The translations under genes were made by a program, and so were the position numbers. From Pomphorhynchus laevis (taxonomy: Eukaryota; Acanthocephala; Palaeacanthocephala; Echinorhynchida; Pomphorhynchidae), in the NCBI GenBank assembly GCA_012934845.2, contig WNNJ02001438.1, positions 1 through 64,000 of the forward strand: 64,000 nt of DNA, given 5' to 3'. The notes beneath the pieces are model-generated. The model worked only from the letters and a program-made list of their open reading frames with translations, did no database searches and was not told the DNA's origin. Below, piece after piece: positions 13,631-25,432 of this stretch (its first letter is position 1; each line of letters begins with the position of its first letter).

Positions 13631-14640
13631 TTAGTTTTAATAACTGCATATTCGAAAAACGAAGATAAACCACATTTGAGAAATTCAATCAGCGCTACTC
13701 ACATTCGGTAATTCAAATTATAATTGTCAATTCAATAAAAGGCCCGTAGTGCTCAAATACGTAATTGTAAATATATTTACGATTTTCGAATATTTACAGA
13801 ATAGAAATTTCACGAAACTGATTGATCAAATTACACATATAATTATCGTAACTATAAATATGCACATTATGGGATAAATCATCTAATTACGTGTTTATAA
13901 AAGAGCTGCCAAAATATTTGAACACTCAAATACAACATGTTCAAATCGTAGTAGTTTTTGATTATCTTGTTGGTGCTTATTGACACTGTTAGCGTTGCAA
14001 CGATATTGTTCTTATATTTTTTATAGATTGACATCATTTTCTGGTAGTTACCTCAAAATGAAACAAAGTTAGCCTTAAAACAAGCCCGTAAATTTAATGC
14101 TCTCAAATGTCGGTACTGACAAACAAATTGATATATATATACAGATTGGCATGCAAATAGCAAAGCAAATAGTTTAAAAAATAATGCGATGGTTTCTAGT
14201 TTAGTTTTTATCGATAATTTTTCTTTGCTACTATTGGATTCTACTTTGGTTAACGCAGTTAGTTTATCTTAATTGGTGGCAACATAAATATGATGTATAA
14301 ATGTATTAATATGATATGTTAATATATGATGTCAAATAGGTAAATATGCAGTACAAATATGTTCATATTTTGATACTAAAGCATCAATAACATTATAATC
14401 GATAATATTTCGCTTTTAAATTTACATAACAACGAATCCATGTAAATTGAAGAAATTATTTTTAAAGTGTTTTTTCCAGTTACCTTATGTGATAATTAAA
14501 TAAGCAATCAGAGTCTATGTATTTTATAATATAAAAATATTAAAAATGAAACTTAATATTTATAAATAAAAATATTGAGTAATTATTAAACATTTCATAA
14601 TTTTATTTATAAGTCAAAATATAAAATTAAAACTTATTAT
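13631..14640. other. AT-rich intergenic DNA, no gene seen
   Basis: I see no coding region or clear repeat apart from scattered AT-rich low-complexity runs. Confidence 0.5.
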
Positions 14641-14960
14641 GACAATTTTTATAAATTGACTAATAATTACGATGTATCCGAATAAGAATTAGAGTTTATC
14701 AGGAGGAACGGCTATATAATCAGGTTTCAGAACCTTTTCCTTGACCTAAATCAGATAACTGAGTCTACGTATTTTATACTATAAATTAAAAATAAATATG
14801 AATAACTATAAATAATAAATATTTATAAAGATTTTATATAATTATATAAAGTCAAGGTATAAAATAAAGTCAATTTTTATGAATTAACTACGGAATAATA
14901 TACGATTTATCTAATTGTATATTTTAGATATCAGATAAATGATAAAATATAATGCATTTA
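14641..14960 (-). repeat. Penelope-like 3'-region fragments
   Basis: Two partial copies of the family's 3' region lie in the same orientation. One (about 14640-14735) carries AGAGTTTATCAGGAGGAAC and a shortened structured block. The next starts at the terminal motif ACTGAGTCTACGTATTTTAT (about 14757) and runs to AATTAACTACGGAATAATA. No RT coding remains. Confidence 0.65.
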
Positions 14961-15344
14961 GGATAAATGCGTTCTTTCTTGTCACACCTTTCTATAATCA
15001 CAATAGAATACCATGCATCTGTAATTAATTTCAACTTAATCCTTATTATTTATTGTTGTCCAATAAGAACAATAATTAATTTTTTCTTAGTTCCTAAGTA
15101 TTTACTCTTTAATCAAGTAAGGTCTTAAAACAATTTATTTTAATATTATTTTACTATAAAAATAACTTATCTTTTTCACATATATTTGAAACAAAGAAAA
15201 CATACTAATTATGAATTTCAGAAAATAAATTAATTTCTTCGACAAATGCTACATTTTATTCACAAATGTAAAGACTTTCTTAATTTCAAAACACCGTCAG
15301 AGGAAAAAAGAAAGACAAACATCAAAATTTGTGTGTACGAGAAA

Positions 15345-15632
15345 ATCTTCAGCAAATTTTCTTTACCAGATCTCTTTGAATCTTCTCTGTAATAATTACG
15401 GCATCAGATTCAGAGGGATCTGAAAACCTCGACCGCACCAGCACGCCGCCTTCCTACTAAACCATTCGGGGCCTTTCACCCTCCCCCTAAGAATCCAGTC
15501 GAGACGGACTATGGTCGGTAATCTCGAGATGAGGAGCTTGATAAACCTTAGTCTTTGCTCTGGGAGACATCCACTAGAAAAGAAGAAAAAACCAGAGATA
15601 GCTCAAGTACCCCAAAGGCGTAATTGGATACA
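15345..15632 (-). mobile_element. Jockey-like LINE 3' stub, 5'-truncated
   Basis: The reverse strand reads the last segment of the ORF2 seen intact at 33.6-36.1 kb: the region matching WGTWAISGLVFFSRGRPPEQ through the RLDWILRG and PGWFS tail, then a short 3' UTR. The copy starts abruptly near 15632 at the CAGGTGCGCCTTTGGGGT-equivalent position. This is the usual product of incomplete target-primed reverse transcription. It has diverged from the intact copy by substitutions and small gaps. Confidence 0.8.
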
Positions 15633-16424
15633 AATGTATTTATCTAAACATGAATTAAGCGGAACTATAGTTCCCAAGCGGAACTACAATTTTATATTCT
15701 TATTGAATGGATTAAAAATGTGCAGACGTAAATTTTCACTGTTTTCGATTCGAAACCGTTTTCGCTTTTGCATCACCTTAAATATAGGAAGGTACTTTTG
15801 CTAGCTTTATTTGTTGTTAAAACAAAGATACAGGAAAAACAGTAGCATCGATATAAAAATGTATAATTTCCAATCGTAAAATTATCATTTTAAAATATAA
15901 TAAAGTTATCATTTAAAAATAAACATTTTAAGTCTATAGCGTTGCACAAGCAGAACAATTTTTGAAATTTCAATAACATCAAAAGTTTAAGAATTTTTTC
16001 ATTTAGCAATTTTTAATCCAGCACTTTATTTTTATTAAAAATAATAAATGCTCTTTTTTGTTTAAAAAAGAATAAATTTTCTCAGTCGCCTAAATAGGTA
16101 TAATAACTTACCTTTTCCAAAATTTCTAAAATTTTGCTTTAAATCTAAATCATAAATCGAAAATGTCGATTAGATTTTGAAATTTCATTTTTTTGCTTCC
16201 AAGTTAGAAAATTCAATTTAATATTTTTATATACCAAAAGGCTTACGATAGCGTTATATTTCGGTATTCAGCTCAAGAAAATTGCCAGATCATACAATTA
16301 CGAAGGTTGAAGTAACTTTTAAATTGATTTGGGAATGGAAATTAAATTAGAAACAATCTCAATAAAATTTAACATAATTATAATCTGATATATTTGCTAA
16401 TTTTACTCGTTAAATACATCAAAC
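15633..16424. other. AT-rich intergenic DNA, no gene seen
   Basis: No recognisable feature between the LINE stub and the foldback element. Confidence 0.5.
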
Positions 16425-16705
16425 TTAACAAGTAAGTATATAGTTATTATAGGAACGAAGAAGAAAATATCCTTTATTTGATAAAAAGAATTCTATATTT
16501 CGATAGATCTTGCTACCATCATCAGGATTACAAAAAAAGTGTTTCACAAAAAGTGAAAACACTTTTTCATTCAAAAAAGTGTTTTTGTATCGAAATATAT
16601 AATTCGTTTAATCAAATATAGAATATTTTCTTCTTCGTTCCTATAATAACTATATATTTGAAACGGAAGAAGATTGTGGTTATAGTATTTATTAACAAGT
16701 AAGTA
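16425..16705. mobile_element. Foldback retroposon-like element, copy 1
   Basis: A 253-bp element (16439-16691) lies between direct repeats TTAACAAGTAAGTA (16425-16438 and 16692-16705, 14 bp). Its body is a long imperfect inverted repeat: GTTATTATAGGAACGAAGAA opens the left arm, and TTCTTCGTTCCTATAATAAC closes the right arm near 16650. After the inverted repeat comes an unpaired 3' stretch (GAAGAAGATTGTGG, then TAGTATTTA). A second copy at 52.9 kb has the same parts and its own 13-bp duplication. It encodes no protein. The length and variability of the duplications suggest LINE-type insertion rather than a DNA transposase. Confidence 0.75.
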
Positions 16706-16943
16706 CTCGGTTTGGAGTATTTTCGAAAAATAAAAAATTCATTTCATTCACTAAATCAAATAATGTTTAATAAAATAGTAGAAAATAAAATCAAAAATAC
16801 AGTTAATGATTAAATTATATTCTTAACTTTTATAATTTTATTTAATTTTAAACAAGATTATGTTCCTCTTCCAATGATCCAAGTTAATAAAAACAAACAT
16901 ACAGAAAATACAAACATATAAATAAAAAATACAATATACAAAA

Positions 16944-17172
16944 GTACAAAGAATTATTGAAGCTTGTTCAAAAAATGGGAAAATTTTATTTGATATTTCT
17001 TGATACAAAATTATTGGAGCTGGATCAAAGAAAGGAGGAAAATTTTATTTGATATCTCGCTAACCTCTCTTAGCATCTTCGGAAAATTGCACTCATCTGA
17101 ATATGCTAACAGAGGTTGGCGAAACATCAAATAAAATTTTCCCATTTTTTGAACCAGCTCCAATAATTCTTT
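16944..17172. repeat. Second foldback (hairpin) element
   Basis: AATTATTGGAGCTGGATC (from about 17010) and GAACCAGCTCCAATAATT (to about 17170) open and close an inverted repeat with arms of about 70 bp. The arms run inward through GGAAAATTTTATTTGAT and CTAACCTCTCTTAGCAT, around a short centre. To its left, 16944-17000 is a partial further copy of one arm (TTCAAAAAATGGGAAAATTT). No coding capacity; a MITE-like or foldback sequence. Confidence 0.7.
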
Positions 17173-19200
17173 ATTTAATAAACAGTTTATATGTGAATAT
17201 ATTTGTACATATATGTTGTTACAATAAAAATATCTTCGAAGAAATGTTTCAAAAATAATTTTACTCGAATTTAAATGCTATTAAAAGCCAATTTTAAAAT
17301 TTTTAAAATGTAATCAATTATAGCTATGCAAATATCAGAAGCATTACTTTTAGCACAGAACAATAAAGTATTTAAAAAATATTTGCTTTATATTTTTCTA
17401 ATCACCGCTTGCATTTTCAAAAATAAAATTGCCCCTTAACAATTTTTATTTTAGGCGAGCGATTTTAATGCAATCAAATATATGAATAACATGTAGTGAA
17501 GTATAAAATACTGTAGATCAATTTCAATCAATAATTGTGTTGCTGCATTTTAATTAAGTATTTTATTATTTTAAAATACATTCTATAACTAATATCTTAG
17601 ATGCAATTGTATAATAAGGTTATGCTGACTATTTCTATAGTTAAAAGTTCACCATTTTCTGTTTTTGTCTGTGATTTGTATGAAGGAGCAATTGTTGCTA
17701 TACAAATACAAAAATGCTTTACTTATAGGACTGATAAATCTGTCATTCTTGATAGAAATGTCAATTTAAATCACTTAATCACTTACTAAACATTTACTCA
17801 TTTTATTAATGAGAAGAACGAAATAATGTCATTTGCTTTAATATTTATTCCCAAATATTGTCGATGTTAACGATTGTTGTCACTTCCTTTTATAAATACT
17901 TCTAAATATGAATATTTGTGAAAATAAAAAATTAATGATTCAAATCAATTCGTTCCCTGAACATTTAATTTTGTGGAAGGATTAAATAAACAGAAAATTT
18001 ATTATTTTTTATTTGGCTATTTCTTTGTCATCAAATAAAACAATTTGTTTAAGAAATGAATTGAGTTTTAAACTGTTAATGTTTTATAAAATTAGTCATA
18101 AATAATAATTACAAATAATAAATAAAAATTATAAATTTAGAATACTATCTATAAAATCAAATTATATTACTTGTTTTACACATAAGATCAAATTATCAGA
18201 ATTAAAATGTAAAATTGTTATGTTTGCCTTGCCTATAAGAAATTACCATTTCTGGAATTAAAAGTTCAGCTATTTTTACTCTAAAATGCTTTCCTGCTTT
18301 ATTATCAACCATATTGAAGATTTAAATCCACGTATTTATTGATTATAATAAAATACTATAGTATTTTATTCAATTGATTTGATCTATTTTATTGATTAAA
18401 AAGCTTCCTATTTAATGCTTTCAGATTTATCAACTATTAAATGATAGATTTTACCATAAAAAACTTTGGCATTTCTGAATTGATTAAGCTCAATAATAGT
18501 TTCATATTAAAAAAACAAATGTTTCGGTAACTAAATTTTGGTTTTAATAAAACAATGTCCTACAATGTCAATGTAACTTCTGTTATTGATTATCGTGGAA
18601 AATACTATCTGATTGAATCCATTGATTAATCCCTACCATATATATGGACTTTAATCCTTGGACATATCATATCATTGTTTTAATCCATTAACTTACTGTT
18701 TTAATTGTTATAATCTTTATCAGTTTCAATTTCCTTCCCAAGGGACATGCATACAGATGCTACAAGCTCGGTGTATTACTTTAAATTTTAAATTATAGGT
18801 GACTAGGAAGCAAGATAAAAACTCGATGTGTGTTAGATATAAATAACTTACCATTTATTTGCTGTAATATTGCTATACTTATCATAATTAATATTTCTCA
18901 TCCTCTATAGTGATAATAAAAGTAAGACAAATAAATAAAGTGCTTCAGAGAAATTATCATTCCACGAAAGAAAAACAACATTAAATTTTCATGTGTATAG
19001 AAGACAATAGAGCCACATATACTATGATTCGCATATATCTCATATTATTGTCGTAATATACGATTCATTACTGTCGTCATTCTTTAAAACCGAGAAGATA
19101 TACCAAGTTCGTATGACCGCATTTTATTCAATAATAATCGACCATAACTTTAAATATTTCTATGATTGTTATAAGCTATTTTAAACTATTTAAACTTAAG
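17173..19200. other. AT-rich intergenic DNA, no clear gene
   Basis: No gene could be supported. An open stretch at 17601-17789 (+) reads SIVKSSPFSVFVCDLYEGA and onward. It looks slightly coding-like but has no recognised family and no supporting context. Confidence 0.45.
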
Positions 19201-19204
19201 TTTA

Positions 19205-19712
19205 TTTTCGATAAAATCTTTATGGATAATAAACAATATCCTTTGTATTAGAATAAGATTCAATAGATAATCAAATTTCATCGATGAAAATACGTCATTA
19301 GAGTGTTTTTATCCCCGCTGCTATGTTGTGTCGAGCAATATAGGCCGAAACATTATAGAATAGCAGTTCTTACTGATGACCTCTAATCCTTATTCTGATA
19401 CAATGTCTGCTATTTATCTGTCAATTCATAAAAATTGACTTTTATTTTAAATTTTAACTATAAATATAATATAAATAAAATTAAAAAGATCTTATATAAT
19501 TATTTATATCGTATTTGAGACACCGTAATTGAGACATCGTATGCTATTTAATAGTCAATTCATAAAAAGTGACTTTTATTTTAAATTTCAATTTTTTATT
19601 TTAACTTGATATAAATATAAATTGTATAACATCTTATATAATTATTTATTATTCATCTTTATTTTTGATTTATATATCGTAGAAAATACGTAGACTCAGT
19701 TATCTGACCTGA
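19205..19712 (+). repeat. Penelope-like 3' region, old copy
   Basis: Begins with the decayed RT terminus (TTTATGGATAATAAACAATA). It then carries a diverged structured block (about 19315-19395: CTGCTATGTTG, GGCCGAAAC, ATAGCAG, CTGATGACCTCTAAT) and ends at the family terminus ACGTAGACTCAGTTATCTGA near 19690-19709. It preserves 7 bp of stem 1 of the conserved structure, but stem 2 is weakened. Confidence 0.7.
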
Positions 19713-20155
19713 TTATTAAATCCTTGCAGTAAAATATAAGACAACGATATTAATTAATATTATTTACGTTTGTTATTAATATTTCGAACGCATGCAAGTA
19801 TGCATGAACGCATATTTATTTTAATATTTTATTAATATGTCGAACGCATACAGGTAATTAATCAGCAAACTAGCATATAAACAAAATAAAGGAAATCAAA
19901 ACAGATAATAATTTGTTAATTGCGCAATTTTATGAAATTTGAAAACTGCCTATTTTATCTTCACATTTGAATTTTATATTTAAAATTCTCAGTTAGATCA
20001 TTACATGTTAATTTAATATATGCTTGTAGATAGTGCTTATTACTGTTGTGGATAAACAATGTGTTTTCAAACAAAAGTGAAATTTATGATTTCTAACTAA
20101 ATAAGAGAGCAATTCCTCACTACAATTCACATACGATATAAAGCTCTTTTACCTG
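19713..20155. other. AT-rich intergenic DNA, no gene seen
   Basis: Near-repeats of TTATTAATAT(T/G)TCGAACGCAT occur at about 19776 and 19835. Nothing else recognised. Confidence 0.5.
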
Positions 20156-20159
20156 ACTG

Positions 20160-20752
20160 TCTGTTAAAAGCTGTTGGACACATTTAGAGATAAGTGAATG
20201 AGGTTTAAAGAGTTTTGGTTTTGGACTTCAAAAATTTTGGATATACGTCATTAGCAGATGCCGACTCATGAAACAATACCAAGAAGAATAACTCCGCAAC
20301 TTCTGGAAAATATTAAATCAAATTGACTCAAATAGTACTCAAAGCCATCATGTAGCAACGACACTTTTGCTTAAAGGAGTTAAACAGATTGCAAAGATAG
20401 GATTTTGAATTTTGTTGGTGTGATTACAAATGTAATCTTTATAGGTTGTCGATAGAATTGTGTTGGCTTGCTGAAAGGTAGGAATTGAATTAGGTTAAAC
20501 TTACAAAAATTAAATTGGTTTATTACTTACATCGAGAGAGGTTGAATGCCCCCTGCAAAATGGCCTGTTGTGATAGGGCCAAAGTAGTATTTTTCTAAAG
20601 AAAGTATCCTTTTCTAAACGCAAACAAATCAGATCAGGCGAGGTGGGCATATGCTGTTGCGACTGTTCGATAAATAATGACTTATTAAGCCACTTCTAAT
20701 AAAGCAGCAAAATACCGCACACAGAGTTTGATGAGTTGCAATGAAATAAATA
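20160..20752 (-). pseudogene. Ancient LINE relic (ORF2 middle), next to copy A
   Basis: Nucleotides 20430-20500 (TTTATAGGTTGTCGATAGAA, then AAAGGTAGGAATTGAATTAG) match 22518-22590 of copy A. Nucleotides 20635-20750 match the part of ORF2 around the endonuclease end (SHDLIRWR and the CTEQSRQ region). The relic is far more diverged than copy A and broken in all frames. It abuts the 3' end of copy A, so A probably inserted into or beside an older family member. Confidence 0.7.
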
Positions 20753-20871
20753 AATAAAGACTTTGTTAACTAACACAGAAAAACATCAAGAAAATAAAAT
20801 AAAATAGTATAAGACACAATCCGAGTTTAGACAATATCTTCTTTGCATCTTCTTCTCTGTCTTCCCTGCAC

Positions 20872-23329
20872 TTATGGCCTCAAATCCAAGGGGATCTGAG
20901 CCCCCCAACCGATCCAACACACCGACTTCCGACTAAACCACCCAGGGTCTTTCACCCCCCGAAGAGTCCAGTCGGCACGGACTATGCTGGGTAAACAAGA
21001 GACGAGGAGCTTAAGAAACCTTAGCCTTTCCTCTGGAGGACGTCCTCTCGAAAAGAAGACTAATCTCGAAATAGCCCAGGTACCCCAAAGGCGCACCTGA
21101 GTTTTTTCTTTCAATGACAGATGCTGGGCCCGTTTAAGAGCCCATCTAGCTCTCTTCAGGATACGTTTGAGTCTATCCAGGTCGGCTTTCGCCGACCAGT
21201 TCACCGAAACGGTGAACCCCAGGTATTTTACTCGATTGTGAAGGAAGGGTGTGGTTCAGAGGCAAATATGGAGGAGAGCTCAGAGATTGCTAGTCTCTTA
21301 AGTTTTTGCTTAGTCGCAGGGGAGCCATTAAAGACAACCACCTGCGATTTAGCGGAGTTTAAAACAAGGTTGGACTTGGGCAACTGGCCTTTTAATCTTA
21401 AAAAGAAGCGGCTGATGTCTGAGACTACGTCTTTGCACCTGTGTCCAGTGAACAGGGCTGTAGTGTCATCAGCGTACACCACTAGACGTTGTTCGCGTTT
21501 AAATATTTTGAATAGATTGATGGAGGCAGCAAGATATAAGATAGGAGAGAGGTGAATCTTGAGGCACACCCGCAATAGGGTAGAACTGACGCGCATCAGG
21601 GTCGTCATCATAATAAAATCGCTTGGTGTACAGCAGTATCTCCACCCTGTTAACAATTCTCGCAGGACAACCCAAAGGACCTGAGAGAGGAGATAACAAA
21701 GGAAATAGAGATGCGGTCAAATGCAGCGGAAAAATCAAGGAAAACAGCCACAGCAAGCTGATGTCTGTTCTCCTGACAAAACCGATGCACTTCACCAACT
21801 GCTGAATGAACCGAGCGACCTTTGACAAACCCATGGAAACCAGGTGGGGTTAAATTTTGCCTACTCAGATGATCGCGGATTCTACGCGCAAGCGCTTCCT
21901 CGTATATCAAGACGAGGGAATTTTGAATCGAAATGGGCCGCAGGTCTTTAGGACAAGAGACCGGATACTTTTTGGGTAAAAAAATTCTTCTACTAATATT
22001 GATGCCGGCCATATCGGATGTGGTGGCTAATAGCATTGTGACGGCCACCTCTCGTTTTTGATCGGCTCTCAAAAGCTGACAGACACGAGAAGAGAGTGGA
22101 GCGACGGATTTGAAGGTGCCAGGAAGAGGCCCCCAGGCGTTGAGAATATCTGTGACAGATAAGTCCCTACTCCTCTAGTCTCCCCAAGGCGGGATTGGTT
22201 GAGGTGATTGCGTGGCTCCATAGTTGTGTTGGGCTAGTGACTCCTCCAAAACTTTTACAAGGCCTATACTACCGATCCAACTCAAAGCCCTATCCTTCCA
22301 GCAAGCAAACTTCTCCTTCTTGAGTATCTTCCAAAAGGAAGACTGAGAAGGGTTAAGACGAGCAATACTCGCCCTATCCCTACTCAGCTGGAACCAATAT
22401 CTGGTGCGCCAGTATTCATTCGAGAGGGTCTGTTAGGCGGAAGCAGAGAGATTGGGGAGGTTCAGTAGTTTAGCTAGAACCTTGAGTTTTGTCGGAATGG
22501 GACTGAAAATGCGACCTTTATAGGTTGTCGAAAGCAACGCGGTAGCTTGCGAAGAAAGGTAGGAATTAAATTCGGTTAAACTCTCATTACCAATTCGGGG
22601 GAAGCGTTGGATAGCTGCCTGGAAGAAAGCCGCTCTGATCGGATCAACGTGGAATCATCTACGAAGCAGCGTATCTTATTCTATCCGCCAGCGAATTAGA
22701 TCATGAGAGGTGGACAGATATTGTCGCGACTGCTCCGTACAGAAGGGTTTTAGCAACCACATCTCGTGGAGCAGTAATAAATCGAGGAGTGAATTCGTTG
22801 AAGTGCAGTGAAAGGTAGGTGACGGTGGTTTGTAAATAAGATAACCGTTCCTGGCTCTGCGGAGTGCTGCATTAATCCAACGACCAGTTCTGTCGTTGAA
22901 GTCACCTAGTATCATGTCATAGCCGCTATCGATAATACCATCCAGGAGGTCACGGTTTTTGTGAATCTCCCCTGGACGGATGTAAACATTGGCTAGACTA
23001 AGGCGCTTACCGTTCTTAACGAGTGAAACTACCAAGCAAGACAGGGCTGGACAAGAGTAATTTAGCAAGAGAGAAGACCTTAAAGAGCACTTAACTAAGG
23101 TCAATAGTCCTTGAGATGAAGAGGAGTGAGGTGGGGTTATGTACGGAGTATAGTGGGAACAAATTTGCTTTGGGATAAATCGAGTAATGTCCTGGGGGAG
23201 ACGGATAGACCGCGTCTCCTGAAGGACTATAACATCTGCGTCTCTACCAGATAAAAGTCTAAGGGCAGAAGCACCTCCCGAATTCCACTGAAGGATATTC
23301 AGTGAAAAAGGCTCGGGTTTACTCACCAT
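20872..23329 (-). pseudogene. LINE ORF2 (endonuclease-RT), copy A, broken
   Basis: Homologous to the 819-residue ORF2 at 33621-36080. The endonuclease half is open from 23329 to 22676 (LNILQWNSGGASAL, VIVLQETRS, ILGDFNDRTGRW, STSHDLIRWR). The reverse transcriptase half is spread over several overlapping frames: KDLRPISIQNS, FHGFVKGRSVHSA and FLDFSAAFDRI near 21850-22000; VPQDSPLS near 21580; VVYADDTTALF near 21470-21500; NWSAKADLDRLKRILKRA near 21200-21100. At least four frame changes separate them. GVPQG has become GVPQD, which would impair motif B even without the frame breaks. Confidence 0.85.
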
Positions 23330-23361
23330 TGTGTTAGATAAGTTGGACGGGGGAAGCCAAC

Positions 23362-24566
23362 CTAGACAAAGCTAGGTGTGGGAAGAATGCCCTTCCCACC
23401 ACTAGCCCCATCTAGGGTCGACACCCCCTGGGCAATATCTTCATCTCCCAGAGATGAGGCGGCTACCTGCTGCTGCAATAGTTTACCAATCTTCAGTGGG
23501 GGCACTGATTTAGCCGGAGCCCCACGCTTCTTAGATTTAGGCATGCTTTTAAGTGGCATCGACTTCGTATTTGAAGATCCAAAAAAGGCAGAAACCAGTG
23601 GAGCAATCATACTCTCTAACTGGGCTAAGATGAACTTTTTATTTGGGTTCAATAACTGCAAAATATCTTTGTTGTACATTTTGTCTGAGGAGACAGAAGC
23701 TACCGCGGAATAACCAGAGGGTGGACTGGCACGTGAAGGGCTTGAGAAGGAACTTTGATAAGCTTTGAAGAACTTACATCTTCTGGAACATGCGGGATGG
23801 CTACCAGAACAATTTTTGCGGACTGGGGGACCCATACATTTCTCCCCCTTTCGTAAGCTGTCACAGCAGTCCGAGCTACATACCCCACATATACACTTGG
23901 AAGAACAGGATGACCCCCACTGGCCGCACAAGTGGCACACGTTGCAATGAGGGAACGTCCTGTCATCTTGTTCAATAATTGAGAACTTAAGATTATACCT
24001 CAGGAAGGGGTTGGAGGCAGAGTTCGAAAGAGTGTGCGCTCTATCAACATCCGCATTGCAGAAAGCAATGGGCAAATCTTCTCCGGATTTGGATTTGACT
24101 GTACGCATGGAATGAATTTTAAATAACTTTTTTAGCGACTGTATGTCCTCCTCCTCAAGCTGAGGGGGAAATTGCCTATTTTTAGTGTCGCCTGTATAGG
24201 CTTTAATTCAATAGAACCCAAGTGGGTTAGATTTTTCGCAAAAAATATGTCAAATTCGTACAATAAATCCGTGCTTACAAACGAAATTTTGATCGTTGTC
24301 TCATAGAATCGTACAGAGTTGAAAATAACTCTATTATTATATAGTTTCGTGAAGTGTCTAAGAAACAGGTTGAATAATTTGTGCCTCTCCAGAGGCTATG
24401 TAAATGAAATTAATGCTAGATTCTGAAGTTTTGGAATAGGGGGAAGTACCCCCGAATCTTTTGAAAATATAGGCAACAAATCGCTTACCTTTACGTCATG
24501 ATTTCCAATAGAAGAGTTTAATATCTTACCATTACCAGTGAATTCCATTAAAAAAGCTGGACTCAT
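23362..24566 (-). pseudogene. LINE ORF1 (CCHC nucleic-acid-binding), copy A
   Basis: Starts MSPAFLMEFTGNGKILNSS at 24566 and continues into GVLPPIPKLQNL, the conserved N-terminal box of this family's ORF1. The frame is then interrupted, and the rest is open from 24108 to 23362. That part carries FPHCNVCHLCGQWGSSC (a knuckle whose usual His is changed to Gln), CGVCSSDCC, and NCSGSHPACSRRC, followed by a basic, Ser/Pro-rich tail. Expected role in an intact element: binding LINE RNA in the ribonucleoprotein. The altered residues and frame changes mark this copy as dead. Confidence 0.8.
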
Positions 24567-24636
24567 TTTGGTTCGGTTGACTGATTTTCGTGTGGTGGTG
24601 GTGAAAAATGAAAATTAAGTGCTTGGTTTTATGGTA

Positions 24637-24790
24637 ACCAGTCACTTCTCACCTGCCACTGGAAGGTTTAATGTTGATTCTGCTCTAAGAAAAACTATCA
24701 TTCACAACTGACGGATCTGCAAAATGATGTATCATAATCTATTAAGCCAGTAAACAGAGAGATCGGAGTGGCAGGTGAGAAGTGACTGGT
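24637..24790. repeat. 154-bp element with perfect 24-bp terminal inverted repeats
   Basis: The left arm is 24637-24660 (ACCAGTCACTTCTCACCTGC, then CACT) and the right arm is 24767-24790, its exact reverse complement. The interior is about 106 bp, non-coding and moderately AT-rich. No convincing target-site duplication flanks it, so a MITE is possible but unproven. It touches the 5' end of LINE copy A. Confidence 0.8.
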
Positions 24791-24846
24791 CACATTGACA
24801 AGAAAATGTAACTAATGTTCTTTTAAATGTTCATTTAAAAGAACAT
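24791..24846. repeat. Short palindrome
   Basis: GTTCTTTTAAATG followed closely by CATTTAAAAGAAC makes an almost gap-free palindrome around 24816-24844. It lies between the inverted-repeat element and the Penelope-like relic. Function unknown. Confidence 0.7.
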
Positions 24847-25320
24847 GATAATGCATCCCATTGTTGTAACCAATGTGAACGAATGCGCTGCAAAACATGT
24901 TAGGTTGTTTCTTCCTGTGATGAATTCAACAATTCGAAGAACAATTTATCGTACAAACTAAGCACATCGGCAGACTGTAGAACGTAACTTATTGTATATG
25001 TTTCTACGTGAAACACATAAAGTGTATGCTGCTGAGGGAAACTAAGAGATTGCAAAGTATCATACTAAATAATATACGAGTGGATCTAAAATGCGGAAAA
25101 GCAACCTAAACAATAATTGGACAATGATGCATGTTTGAATATTCAGTGATACAATCATTAGGACGATTATCAACATACTATCTAAATGGTATGAATAGCA
25201 TTGCTATATATGGAGGGATTTAACAAATTTTTGACAGCTTTTAGCTTAATATATTCTTGTTTTAGATTCAAAAAGCCAAGTATAAGGCGAAACGTCGACT
25301 GGGTTTTATTATTGCTTACC
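24845..25320 (+). pseudogene. Penelope-like relic of a second family (Cys linker)
   Basis: The + strand reads NASHCCNQCERMRCKTC, then DEFNNSKNN, then YKLSTSADCRT and LIVYV. This matches the linker of Penelope-like elements between reverse transcriptase and GIY-YIG nuclease (C..C......RC.TC ... F.....Y.I....C.S.N.IY.I). The expected nuclease region after about 25010 is too decayed to read. Near 25278-25306 the sequence GCCAAGTATAAGGCGAAACG recalls the helix-II/GAAAC end of hammerhead motifs known in this class. It is unrelated in sequence to the RYIDD family elsewhere in the window. Confidence 0.55.
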
Positions 25321-25432
25321 GATGTTTTTTAACTAATTTTACGGTTACTTGTATAAGATCGCTGACATCTGTGTATAACATTTTATGTATATAACATTTC
25401 GATTTTAATGTTTTCACTAATTATATATTATT

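Larger units (their letters stand above)
20755..24636 (-). mobile_element. Jockey-like LINE copy A, near full length, inactive
   Basis: Organised on the - strand as 5' UTR, ORF1 (24566 to 23362), ORF2 (23329 to 20872) and a 3' UTR to about 20755. Both reading frames are split by frame changes (detailed under the two genes). The nucleotide sequence is close enough to copies C and D to align throughout. No target-site duplication could be identified with confidence. An inverted-repeat sequence (24637-24790) lies directly at its 5' side. Confidence 0.85.
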
